A stretch of DNA of 64,000 nucleotides from Gammaproteobacteria bacterium HGW-Gammaproteobacteria-15 (GTDB lineage Bacteria > Pseudomonadota > Gammaproteobacteria > Enterobacterales > Alteromonadaceae). Each line of letters opens with the position of its first letter. Position 1 is the first letter of the stretch. Below are positions 1-7,744 of the stretch, in pieces. The stretch lies in assembly GCA_002840125.1 (NCBI GenBank), contig PGZF01000005.1, forward strand, positions 434,001 through 498,000. The letters run 5' to 3'. A program made the position numbers and the translations under genes. The notes beneath the pieces were generated by a model, which was not told the DNA's origin, made no database searches, and saw only the letters and a program-made list of their open reading frames with translations.

Positions 1-1105
1 GCGCGGCCATATCGGCCTGTTGCGGAAAACACTGCACCAACCGCACCACGGCACTTTGAATAAGGTGAATACTGGTTGATTCCAACGGCTCAAGAAAACC
101 GCTGGATAAACCAATAGCCACGCAGTTTTGCAGCCACTGCTGTTTACGCCGCCCGGTTACAAAGCTGATTTTACGCGGCTCGGCCAGAGCTTCTGCATCC
201 AGATTGCTCATTAAGGTTTGGCGCGCAGCGTTATCGTCCAAAAAGCGGCTGCTGTACACCAAACCATTACCGGTGCGGTGTTGCAGCGGAATACGCCACT
301 GCCAGCCGCCGCTATGGGCAATAGCACGGGTGTAAGGCATAACCGGCAAGGTAGCCGCTGTTGGCACTGCCAGTGCGCTGTCACAGGGCAGCCAGTGGCG
401 CCAGTCTTCATAGCCGCCGCCCAGTTCCCCGCCAATTAACAACGCACGTAAACCGGAGCAATCTATAAATAAATCTGCACTAAAGCTTTGGCCATCCTTT
501 AATGTCACGCTGGCAATATCACCGGCCGGAGTTTTCACCACTGCGCCAATGGTGCCTTCGGTTCTTACCACGCCAAGCTGTTCACTGTAACGGCGTAAAA
601 AAGCCGCGTACAGGCTGGCATCAAAATGGTACGCATGCACTAACCCTTGCAGCGGAGTATTGGGAATGTGCGACAAAGGTGCATACTTGCCGGTATGGGC
701 CGCCTGATAATTGAGTGAATAATCCCAAAAACTGCTGTTGTCGCCGCGCGCCTGCGCCGCCAGCCAGTAATGATGAAAAGCGGTAAACCCCAGTGGCCGG
801 CCCACCGGACCAAAGGCGTGCATGTAGCTGTCGCCGGCTTTACCCCAGTTTTCAAACTGGATACCCAGTTTAATAGTGCCCTGGGTAGATTGTAAAAACT
901 CTGCCTCGTTAATACCCAAAGCCGCATTAAAGTGCTGAATAGCCGGTATGGTAGCTTCACCCACCCCCACAGTACCGATAGCATCTGACTCTATCAACCG
1001 GATGCTAAGCTGTGGCCCCATCAGTTTTGATAACATGGCTGCTGTCATCCAACCTGCAGTGCCACCGCCAACAATCAGCACTTGTTTTACTGTGTGGTTT
1101 GTCAT
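1..1105 (-). CDS. Flavin-dependent tryptophan-halogenase-family protein, C-terminal end outside window
   Basis: An open frame runs leftward off the window from an ATG at 1105, preceded by an AGGAG ribosome site at about 1113-1117. The N-terminus has the FAD-binding GGGTAGW motif (residues 13-19). Lys79, in the context TIKLGIQFENW, matches the catalytic Lys79 of PrnA, and W268-x-W270-x-IP is the WxWxIP signature of flavin halogenases. An FLEPLES motif follows near the edge. Family members halogenate indole or tryptophan-like substrates using FADH2 from a separate reductase. This one lies just behind a TonB receptor, an arrangement also seen for BrvH-like enzymes whose natural substrate is unknown. 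The gene follows the receptor's terminator by 22 bases, so it may be expressed by read-through. The real substrate and halide preference cannot be read from sequence. Confidence 0.88.
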   Translation of the reverse strand, partial: MTNHTVKQVLIVGGGTAGWMTAAMLSKLMGPQLSIRLIESDAIGTVGVGEATIPAIQHFNAALGINEAEFLQSTQGTIKLGIQFENWGKAGDSYMHAFGPVGRPLGFTAFHHYWLAAQARGDNSSFWDYSLNYQAAHTGKYAPLSHIPNTPLQGLVHAYHFDASLYAAFLRRYSEQLGVVRTEGTIGAVVKTPAGDIASVTLKDGQSFSADLFIDCSGLRALLIGGELGGGYEDWRHWLPCDSALAVPTAATLPVMPYTRAIAHSGGWQWRIPLQHRTGNGLVYSSRFLDDNAARQTLMSNLDAEALAEPRKISFVTGRRKQQWLQNCVAIGLSSGFLEPLESTSIHLIQSAVVRLVQCFPQQADMAA

Positions 1106-1127
1106 GTTGAAGCTCTCCTGCTGCAAT

Positions 1128-1164
1128 AAAAAAGCCCTGCTTTAACGTAACATTAAAGCAGGGC
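1128..1164 (-). terminator. Rho-independent terminator after the TonB receptor
   Basis: A perfect 12-bp inverted repeat (arms 1134-1145 and 1153-1164, 7-base loop) is followed on the minus strand by a run of six T (1128-1133). It lies 23 bases beyond the receptor stop codon and just before the halogenase ribosome site, so it could act as a partial terminator inside one transcription unit. Confidence 0.85.
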
Positions 1165-1187
1165 CTGATAGACAGCTATCTTACTGA

Positions 1188-3902
1188 TTAAAATTTATAA
1201 GATAAACCCGCCATAAAGGTACGGCCATAACGTTGATATTCAATCAACTGACCATTTTCAGTACGAACAAAGGGCTCATCAGTAATGTTGTTGGCCTGCA
1301 ACAGCAGAGTTAAACCTTCAAACTGACCTTCGTCGAAGTTGTAGCTTATTTGCGCATCAACCACGGTTTCCGCTTCAATCATTTTTAAATCACGGCCACT
1401 GCCAAAGCCTGAAATTTCACCCAAAAACTCTGAACGGTAACGGCCACTGACACGGGCAGCAAAACCGCCATTTTCATAGTACATGGTTACGTTGGCAACG
1501 CGCTTAGACAAACCAGGTAAAGGCGTTGACGGGTTATTAGGATCAGACTCTATGCTGCTGTCTGTCCATGAACCTGTCAGGATAGTACCGAAGTTTTCTA
1601 ACATCGGTGACACCATAGCGCCGCTTAATGACAAGCTGAACTCAAGGCCGTTAATACGACCACCGTCGCCGTTTTGCGGCTTGGTGGCAACACCTTCGTT
1701 AATCACCGGCGTAATACCGCCTGAAGGGAAACCAGTGAAATCCTGAATAGTGGCCTGATCGTAAATATAAGTTTCAAGATCTTTATAGAACGCGGCCAGT
1801 GACATATAGCCCAGGCTGTCATCGAAGTAATATTCGTATGACACGTCCAGCGCATTGGCCAGCCATGGCTTAAGTGCCGGGTTACCGCCTGTTGCGCTCC
1901 ACGGCGAGTTGTTTTCAGGAGTGGCCTGGCTGTTATTGTTAGCCGGGTTAAAACTGAAATCCTGGCTGGCGCGCAGCTGGTCCATACGGGCACGGGCCAT
2001 AGTACGGGCCAGGCCTAAACGGACAAAATGCCCGGCACCCAAATCAAAGCTCAGGTTCATGCTTGGTAGCACTTCCCAGTATTTCTCGCCACCTTCCAGC
2101 CGGAACGACGATACATCAATACCGGTACCAGAGGCCGCCAGCGCATAAGATGATTGATCGGTGTGTACCACCTGAGTACCAAAATTACCGGTTACCGGAA
2201 TTTCACCAATGCTGGTATTGATACCTACTTTAACAAAAGCAGTAACCACATCTTCCTGTACATTCCAGTCTTTGATCAGTACGTCAGCATTAGGGTTACG
2301 CACCAGTTCTAATACACCGGATGATATTAATTCGCGAGGGTCGTAACTAACCATGCCCGGAATACCAAAACCTGCCAGGCTGGTACTGCCGTTTACATTA
2401 GGAATGGCAGCACTGGTGGCACCGTTTGGTAAGCCAAGGAAAAACTCATTGGCTTTTTTGTCTTTTTCGCGGCTGCTAACATTCAAACCAAACTCTACTT
2501 CGTCAAAAACATTATGCTCAGTTAATGTTTTTGCACTCAGACGAATTTGATTCAGCTCATCGGTAATAGAAGGCGAATTGTAATAGCCTAACTGGCCGCC
2601 AGGAATGATATCGCCGCCCCAGCCTTGTGGGCTGGTAAGCAAAATCAGGCTTGGATCTGCATAATTGAGGCCGGCATTAAAGGTGGCGCCTTTGCCGTTC
2701 ATCTGAAACTGAATAGTGTCAGTTGCACCTGAACCGGCAGTACCGGTACCGGCATCTGATTCCAGAATAAGGTCGGTACGATCTAGTTTTGAATGGCTGA
2801 CATCAACGGTACCGAACCAATTATCGGCCAGTTTAAATTCGGTTTTCCAGCCGGCAGAAAACAAATCGCTTTCACGGAAATTACCATGGTTACGTACTAT
2901 GGCTTTTACATCGCTGTAGGTGCCTGATGTTACCAGGCCATTTTCTACCACCGCATCGCTAAGCTCTGCGCCGCCCCAAAAAAGTGGCATTTCAATAAAG
3001 CTGGTACGCTGGGTTTCATCAAACTTGGAGTAATATAAATCCAGGGTGGTGCTGAAATCAGCATTGGGTTTGTACTCAAATACACCAATAAAACCATCAC
3101 GTTCTAACAGGTTTGAGTTAGCGTAAATTTTGGCTCCGCCAATCACTTTGTTGCCATCTTCAGTATCGGCGTAACCCCAGGCTTCAAAGCGCTCAATCTG
3201 GGTTGGGTTAGACATATTGGCATAGCCCAGCGCCACACCTAGGGTGTTATCTGCAAACTGGTCAATATAGGAAATGCTTAAACGCCGGCCGTTGTCATCT
3301 GCGCCGGCATTTAACGCATCGATCTGGTTCCACTCGTAACGGGCATTAACCACAACAGTGGTTTCGCCGTGTTTCAGCGGGCTGATAAGACGCATGTCAG
3401 CCGTACCGGATAAACCCTGGCCAACTAAGGCGGCATCTGGTGTTTTATATACCACTACTCCGCTTAACAGCTCTGAAGGATACTGGTCAAACTCTACGCC
3501 GCGGTTATCACCGGAGCTTACCTGCTCACGGCCATTTAACAAGGCAGTGCTGAAATCCGGCGACAAACCACGAATACTGATCACCTGGCCACGGCCATTC
3601 AGGCGCTGTGCAGTCAGGCCTGGCAAACGTGCCAGCGACTCAGCAATACTAACGTCCGGCAATTTACCGATATCTTCTGCAGAAACGGCCTCAACAATAG
3701 ATGAGTTAAACATCTTAATGTTTTGCGAATCCTGCAAGCTGCGACGAAAACCCGTTACCGAAATTACTTCGATTTGCTCATCAGCTTTGGCCTGTTCTTC
3801 TGCAGCCTGAGCAGTAGTTTGCGCATATGCCATTGAGCAGGTGCCGGTCGCAGCCAGTGCCAGCGTAAGCATACTGAGTTTAAATTTAGTCATGTCCTTC
3901 AT
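1188..3902 (-). CDS. TonB-dependent receptor, TonB-Xanth-Caul type (probable maltodextrin/oligosaccharide uptake)
   Basis: This 904-residue outer-membrane receptor has a signal peptide ending near AYAQ (about residue 28). A plug domain follows with a TonB-box-like stretch (EVISVTG, about 45-51) and the typical IGKLPDVSIAESLARLPG and ISIRGLSPDF segments. A long beta-barrel ends in phenylalanine (YKF), the usual sorting signal. This subfamily (TIGR01782 type) imports oligosaccharides with TonB/ExbBD energy. The maltodextrin assignment is inferred from malQ across the divergent spacer and from the halogenase behind it; no substrate residue is readable. Two starts nine bases apart are possible (3902 or 3893). 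The GGGGA at about 3902-3906 is better spaced for the inner ATG. Palindrome 4011-4026 lies about 110 bases upstream and probably controls it. Confidence 0.9.
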   Translation of the reverse strand: MKDMTKFKLSMLTLALAATGTCSMAYAQTTAQAAEEQAKADEQIEVISVTGFRRSLQDSQNIKMFNSSIVEAVSAEDIGKLPDVSIAESLARLPGLTAQRLNGRGQVISIRGLSPDFSTALLNGREQVSSGDNRGVEFDQYPSELLSGVVVYKTPDAALVGQGLSGTADMRLISPLKHGETTVVVNARYEWNQIDALNAGADDNGRRLSISYIDQFADNTLGVALGYANMSNPTQIERFEAWGYADTEDGNKVIGGAKIYANSNLLERDGFIGVFEYKPNADFSTTLDLYYSKFDETQRTSFIEMPLFWGGAELSDAVVENGLVTSGTYSDVKAIVRNHGNFRESDLFSAGWKTEFKLADNWFGTVDVSHSKLDRTDLILESDAGTGTAGSGATDTIQFQMNGKGATFNAGLNYADPSLILLTSPQGWGGDIIPGGQLGYYNSPSITDELNQIRLSAKTLTEHNVFDEVEFGLNVSSREKDKKANEFFLGLPNGATSAAIPNVNGSTSLAGFGIPGMVSYDPRELISSGVLELVRNPNADVLIKDWNVQEDVVTAFVKVGINTSIGEIPVTGNFGTQVVHTDQSSYALAASGTGIDVSSFRLEGGEKYWEVLPSMNLSFDLGAGHFVRLGLARTMARARMDQLRASQDFSFNPANNNSQATPENNSPWSATGGNPALKPWLANALDVSYEYYFDDSLGYMSLAAFYKDLETYIYDQATIQDFTGFPSGGITPVINEGVATKPQNGDGGRINGLEFSLSLSGAMVSPMLENFGTILTGSWTDSSIESDPNNPSTPLPGLSKRVANVTMYYENGGFAARVSGRYRSEFLGEISGFGSGRDLKMIEAETVVDAQISYNFDEGQFEGLTLLLQANNITDEPFVRTENGQLIEYQRYGRTFMAGLSYKF

Positions 3903-4010
3903 CCCCGGTGTGTTGTGTGTGCTGTCTGTCAGCTGTAAGCGCAGCCGTATCAGTACAACCAGACTTTTGTCTAAGGCTATTTATTAAACTTATTAGCGCA
4001 ACACCTCAAC

Positions 4011-4026
4011 ATGAATACGTATTCAT
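4011..4026. promoter_or_regulatory. LacI-type operator-like palindrome, receptor-proximal
   Basis: ATGAATACGTATTCAT is a perfect 16-base palindrome centred on CG, the geometry of LacI/MalR-family operators. It lies about 110 bases upstream of the TonB receptor. It differs from the palindrome at 4187-4200 only by one symmetric base pair. The binding protein is not encoded in the window. Confidence 0.6.
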
Positions 4027-4186
4027 AATTACTAATTTGCACAAATGCAGAGCGGCCACAGCAAAAACGCACCAACAAGGTGCAAACTACGGTTTATGCC
4101 CATCATAGCAACGTGATCGCGGCTTCAGCTGCCTGCCTGAACAGTGCTACTGCCGCTTGCAGGGCATTGTCGCAGGATATTTTCAA

Positions 4187-4200
4187 TGCATACGTATGCA
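4187..4200. promoter_or_regulatory. LacI-type operator-like palindrome, malQ-proximal
   Basis: TGCATACGTATGCA is a perfect 14-base palindrome sharing the ATACGTAT core with 4011-4026. It lies about 100 bases upstream of the AraC-like gene, so each divergent promoter has one copy. This supports shared control of the receptor and malQ by one sugar-responsive repressor (inference). Confidence 0.6.
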
Positions 4201-4302
4201 ACAGGTTTAATAAATACATAACCCTGATTTATGCTTGCACCACCATATGGCAGCCCGTAGCAAACTTGTGGATCTTGCTTTGCTGCCAGCGCGGAGCAAA
4301 AT

Positions 4303-4755
4303 ATGAAAAATAATATTCTGACGGGATACAATCTGGTTGCGTTTGATACCAGCCAGAGTAAACAGCCACAACCGGTATTAGCACAGCTGCGCCAGTTTAT
4401 ACTGCAGCAGCTGCCACAGGCACCCAGATTAACGGATGCTGCCAGTACCTTAAATATGAGCAGCCGCACGTTGCAACGAGCCCTGCAGCAAGCGGATACC
4501 AGCTTTCGCCAGTTGATGTGTCAGTGCCGGCAACAGTTAGCACATCACTATTTACAAGACGCCAGCCTGAGCTTGCAGCAAATTGCTTTTCAGCTCGGAT
4601 TTGCAGAACAGAGCAGCTTTCAAAAAGCGTTTAAGTGCTGGCAGGGTTGCTCACCGGGCGTGTTTCGCCAGCGCCAACAGCTCGCAGCAAACAGACGTCG
4701 TCATTTATCCGGCTTAAATCAGCCGGGGTTACAGGTGAATTATGGAATTAATTAA
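4303..4755 (+). CDS. Small AraC-type DNA-binding protein (HTH domain only)
   Basis: The 150-residue product is essentially one AraC/XylS C-terminal domain. It has two helix-turn-helix units: LTDAASTLNMSSRTLQRALQ at about 42-61, and LQQIAFQLGFAEQSSFQKAF at about 90-109, the classic second HTH. Family members normally carry an effector-binding N-terminal domain of 150-200 residues. Here only about 40 residues precede the HTH, and the frame is closed by a TAG at 4258-4260 before any other start. The gene overlaps malQ by 14 bases in another frame, so the two are probably translationally coupled. It may be a stand-alone regulator or the remnant of a longer one; I cannot decide from sequence. Confidence 0.8.
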   Translation: MKNNILTGYNLVAFDTSQSKQPQPVLAQLRQFILQQLPQAPRLTDAASTLNMSSRTLQRALQQADTSFRQLMCQCRQQLAHHYLQDASLSLQQIAFQLGFAEQSSFQKAFKCWQGCSPGVFRQRQQLAANRRRHLSGLNQPGLQVNYGIN

Positions 4756-6880
4756 GCAACTCGCCGCACTGGTGGGTTTGCAGGACAGCTACGTACACGC
4801 GCAGGGCCACACTGAAGTGATCAGCCTGGACAAACAACAAGCCATATTGCAAGCCATGGGATATGACTTAACGTCGAATGATGCGATACAGGGGAAAATC
4901 GTTGAGCTAAGCGAGCAACCCTGGCTTGAAGTTATCGCCCCTGTCACCGTATGCCAGCAAGGCGAGCCGCTGCGCATTCGTGTACAACAGTTACAACAAA
5001 ACGCGGTTAGTGACTGGCAATGGCAAATTAATACCGAAGAGCAACAGCAGTTCAGCGGTAACCTTACCATTGCCGCCAAAGATATCAGCGAGCGCCAGCA
5101 AACCCGCCACGGCGAAGTGCTGGCCGCCGAACTGGTGTTAGATATCAGCTTACCGCTGGGCTATCACCAGCTAACGCTAAGCAATAACCGCCAGCACTAT
5201 AGCCAGCAACTGATTATTACACCGCAGCGCTGTTTTCAGCTGCATGACAAAGCGGTGCTGCATAAAACCTTTGGCCCGGCCATTCAGTTGTATGCAGTAA
5301 AATCAGCACGCAACTGGGGCATTGGCGACTTTGCCGATCTGCAGCAGATGGTGGCGCCATTGGCCGCGCAAGGCGTTGACTTTATTGGCTTAAACCCGCT
5401 ACACGCCCTATACCCTGAGCTGCCACAAGACTGCAGTCCTTACAGCCCGAACAGCCGCTTATGGCTAAATACCGACTATGTCGCGCTGGAGCACACCGCA
5501 GAATATGCTGACTGTGCAGCCGCACAGCAACTGGTTAGCTCTGAAAGCTTTCAGCACCGCTTACAACATTTACGTGAACAAACTTACGTTGACTACATTG
5601 GCGTAGCCGCAGCTAAAAAAGCAGTGGCGACGTTATTGTTTCAGCAGTTTAAACAACAGCATCTGGCAAAAAACACCACCCGTGCTGCGCAGTTTCAGCA
5701 GTTTGTAGCAGACGGTGGCGATAGCCTGCGCCAGTTAACCATTTATCAGGTGTTGCAGGGCCAGCTATTTCAGCAAGACTGGAGTATGGCCGCCTGGCAG
5801 AATTTTCCGCAGCAACTGCGCGATCCGCACAGCAGTGCCGTGGCTGAATTTGCCAGCGCAAACAGTGATGCCATAAACCAGCAACTGTATTTGCAGTGGC
5901 AGGCGCAGTTGCAACTGGCAGAAGTAAAGCGCTTGTGTCAGCAGCATGGTATGGCCATTGGCCTGTATTGCGATGTTGCGGTTGGCACCAGCCGCAGTAG
6001 CGCAGAAAGCTGGGGCGCACCGGAAGATTACCTGCTGGATTTAAGCGTAGGTGCGCCAGCCGATATTATGGCGCCCAAAGGCCAGAACTGGGGCTTGTTA
6101 GCCTACAACCCACAAACGTTGCGGCAAAAAGCTTATCAGCCTTTTATTGCCTTGCTGCAAGCCAATATGCGCTTTGCCGGCGCGTTGCGGCTGGATCACG
6201 TGATGGCGCTGTTACGGTTATGGTGCTGCCCGGTGGGTGCCGATGCCACGGCCGGGGCTTATATCCGCTTTCCAGCCGCCGACTTATTTGCCATTCTGGC
6301 ACTGGAAAGCCAGCGCAACAGTTGTGTGGTAATAGGCGAAGATTTAGGCACAGTACCGGTAGAGATCAGCCACCTGCTGGCACAATACCAGGTATTGTCG
6401 TACCGGGTGTTTATGCTGGAGCAAAAGCCAGGCAGCTACGATTACGCCGCCCAAACCTATCCGGAACTAGCACTGGCAACGGTAACCACGCACGACATGC
6501 CCACGCTGGTAGGGTACTGGCAACAAGATGATCTGCAGCTGCGCCACGAGCTGGATTTATTTCCCAACCCGCAGGTAGCTGACAGCCTTTACAAGCTGCG
6601 AGCCGATGAAAAACAACTGATGAGCCAGCGCCTGCAATTACATGAAGGTGACTACCCGCAGTTGATCCGCGCCAGCCACTTGTTTACCGCGCAACAACCG
6701 GCCCGCTTATTTGCCTTTCAGCTGGAGGATTTGTTGTTAATGTCTACCCCGGTAAATATTCCGGGCACCAGCAACGAATACCCCAACTGGCGCCGCCGCC
6801 TGACAGACAATATCGACGCTATTTTGCAGCGTCAGGATGTCCTTCAACTGATCGCCGACATTAAAACTGCCCGGCAATAA
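4742..6880 (+). CDS. malQ: 4-alpha-glucanotransferase (amylomaltase)
   Basis: This 712-residue cytoplasmic GH77 enzyme transfers alpha-1,4-glucan segments between maltodextrins and releases glucose. The catalytic residues are visible: nucleophile Asp485 in LRLDHVM, acid/base Glu533 in VVIGEDLGTVP, and Asp585 in TTHDMPTL. Their spacing (48 and 52 residues) equals that I recall for E. coli MalQ (D448, E496, D548). Other family blocks are SARNWGIGDF and GLYCDVAVGTSRSSAE. An N-terminal extension of roughly 150 residues is normal for the proteobacterial type. The ATG at 4742 lies inside the upstream AraC-like gene. With the TonB receptor it points to maltodextrin use. Confidence 0.97.
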   Translation: MELIKQLAALVGLQDSYVHAQGHTEVISLDKQQAILQAMGYDLTSNDAIQGKIVELSEQPWLEVIAPVTVCQQGEPLRIRVQQLQQNAVSDWQWQINTEEQQQFSGNLTIAAKDISERQQTRHGEVLAAELVLDISLPLGYHQLTLSNNRQHYSQQLIITPQRCFQLHDKAVLHKTFGPAIQLYAVKSARNWGIGDFADLQQMVAPLAAQGVDFIGLNPLHALYPELPQDCSPYSPNSRLWLNTDYVALEHTAEYADCAAAQQLVSSESFQHRLQHLREQTYVDYIGVAAAKKAVATLLFQQFKQQHLAKNTTRAAQFQQFVADGGDSLRQLTIYQVLQGQLFQQDWSMAAWQNFPQQLRDPHSSAVAEFASANSDAINQQLYLQWQAQLQLAEVKRLCQQHGMAIGLYCDVAVGTSRSSAESWGAPEDYLLDLSVGAPADIMAPKGQNWGLLAYNPQTLRQKAYQPFIALLQANMRFAGALRLDHVMALLRLWCCPVGADATAGAYIRFPAADLFAILALESQRNSCVVIGEDLGTVPVEISHLLAQYQVLSYRVFMLEQKPGSYDYAAQTYPELALATVTTHDMPTLVGYWQQDDLQLRHELDLFPNPQVADSLYKLRADEKQLMSQRLQLHEGDYPQLIRASHLFTAQQPARLFAFQLEDLLLMSTPVNIPGTSNEYPNWRRRLTDNIDAILQRQDVLQLIADIKTARQ

Positions 6881-6892
6881 CGTCGCCATAAA

Positions 6893-6925
6893 GTACCGGC
6901 ACACCCTGCAGCGGTTTGCCGGTAC
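6893..6925 (+). terminator. Possible terminator after malQ
   Basis: Nine-base perfect arms (GTACCGGCA at 6893-6901 and TGCCGGTAC at 6917-6925) are followed by ATTTCCTC. The weak T-run makes this a moderate call. Confidence 0.45.
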
Positions 6926-7011
6926 ATTTCCTCACAAACCGTTAATTATTGATTCATGTGGGTTTTGCTATACCTTCAGTGTCTTTTAGCAATCCAGTAT
7001 GAGGAATCATT

Positions 7012-7593
7012 ATGATGAAGCTAATCCCTACCACCGTTGTTGCCGGTTCTTTTCTTGCCGTGGCGGGTTATGCACAAGCTCAGGACAGCGGTTTTTACGT
7101 TGGTGGCCATTATGGCCAGCACAAGGTTGAACTGGAATCTGATATAGCGGATACCGATTTAAAATTTGGCGTGGCCGGTGTTAATGCCGGTTACCAGCTG
7201 ACCAACTTTTTGGCACTGGAAGCACGTTATGCCGTAGGCGTTAAAGATGAAGATATTTTCGACGGCGACGATTCAGCCCGCTTTGAAATTGACCGCCACA
7301 TGGCATTAGTGGCCCGCGGCAGTATTCCGCTGGGTGAGCGTTTCTCCATTTTCGGCATTGCCGGTTACGGTGAAACCCGTTACGCCTTCGCTTATGACAT
7401 ATTAGGTGCCAGTGGCTCTGAAAAGAGCACAGAAAAAGGCCTGGTGTATGGTGCCGGCGCCGCGTTTCACCTGACAGAGCGGTTAAGTTTACTCGCCGAG
7501 TACAATGTACTGCCTAAGCTGGAAGATGACGACGAAGGCTTTTATGAGTCTGACGTCTCATTGATGACAGTGGGTTTAAACTATCGTTTTTAA
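7012..7593 (+). CDS. Small outer-membrane beta-barrel protein (OmpA-like/porin-like fold)
   Basis: The 193-residue protein has a signal peptide (MMKLIPTTVVAGSFLAVAGY, cleavage likely at AQA-QD near residue 24). Alternating amphipathic strands follow, with the glycine and aromatic pattern of an eight-stranded barrel (GFYVGGHYG, LEARYAVGV, GIAGYGETRY, LLAEYNVLP). The C-terminus, LNYRF, ends in the aromatic sorting residue. This matches the PF13505-like barrel family, usually of unknown cargo. GAGGA at about 7000-7004 fits the first ATG. It is a single gene closed by a strong terminator. A specific function cannot be given. Confidence 0.85.
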   Translation: MMKLIPTTVVAGSFLAVAGYAQAQDSGFYVGGHYGQHKVELESDIADTDLKFGVAGVNAGYQLTNFLALEARYAVGVKDEDIFDGDDSARFEIDRHMALVARGSIPLGERFSIFGIAGYGETRYAFAYDILGASGSEKSTEKGLVYGAGAAFHLTERLSLLAEYNVLPKLEDDDEGFYESDVSLMTVGLNYRF

Positions 7594-7611
7594 CTAGCGC
7601 CCGCTAACAAT

Positions 7612-7644
7612 AAAGCCCGGCTGCTATTTGTAACCGGGCTTTTT
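7612..7644 (+). terminator. Terminator of the beta-barrel gene
   Basis: Nine-base arms AAAGCCCGG (7612-7620) and CCGGGCTTT (7634-7642) are followed by T residues to 7644. Confidence 0.85.
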
Positions 7645-7691
7645 GCAAATATCAGACACAGCCCCATTACAAACTTTTATTACAGGTAATC

Positions 7692-7720
7692 AACGGCGGG
7701 TTATTTTAATTCCCGCCGTT
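7692..7720 (-). terminator. Possible terminator of the lanthipeptide operon
   Basis: Perfect nine-base arms AACGGCGGG (7692-7700) and CCCGCCGTT (7712-7720) lie 25 bases past the exporter stop codon on the minus strand. The T-tract is poor, so the call rests on the stem and position. Confidence 0.5.
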
Positions 7721-7744
7721 GTTATAGTAAGAAACTTGGGCAAG

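Larger units (their letters stand above)
3903..4302. other. Divergent 400-base regulatory spacer between the TonB receptor and the AraC-like/malQ unit
   Basis: No convincing gene is present here. The spacer holds two related palindromes, one on the receptor side and one on the malQ side, listed separately. Short open frames on both strands (for example 4080-4313) have no recognisable composition or ribosome site and look like chance. Confidence 0.7.

Noticed and set aside
3358..3810. 150-residue frame opposite the TonB receptor
   Set aside because: It lies entirely inside a clearly coding gene on the other strand and has shadow-like composition.
4080..4313. 77-residue open frame ahead of the AraC-like gene
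   Set aside because: It covers the operator region, has no ribosome site and shows no family resemblance; likely chance.
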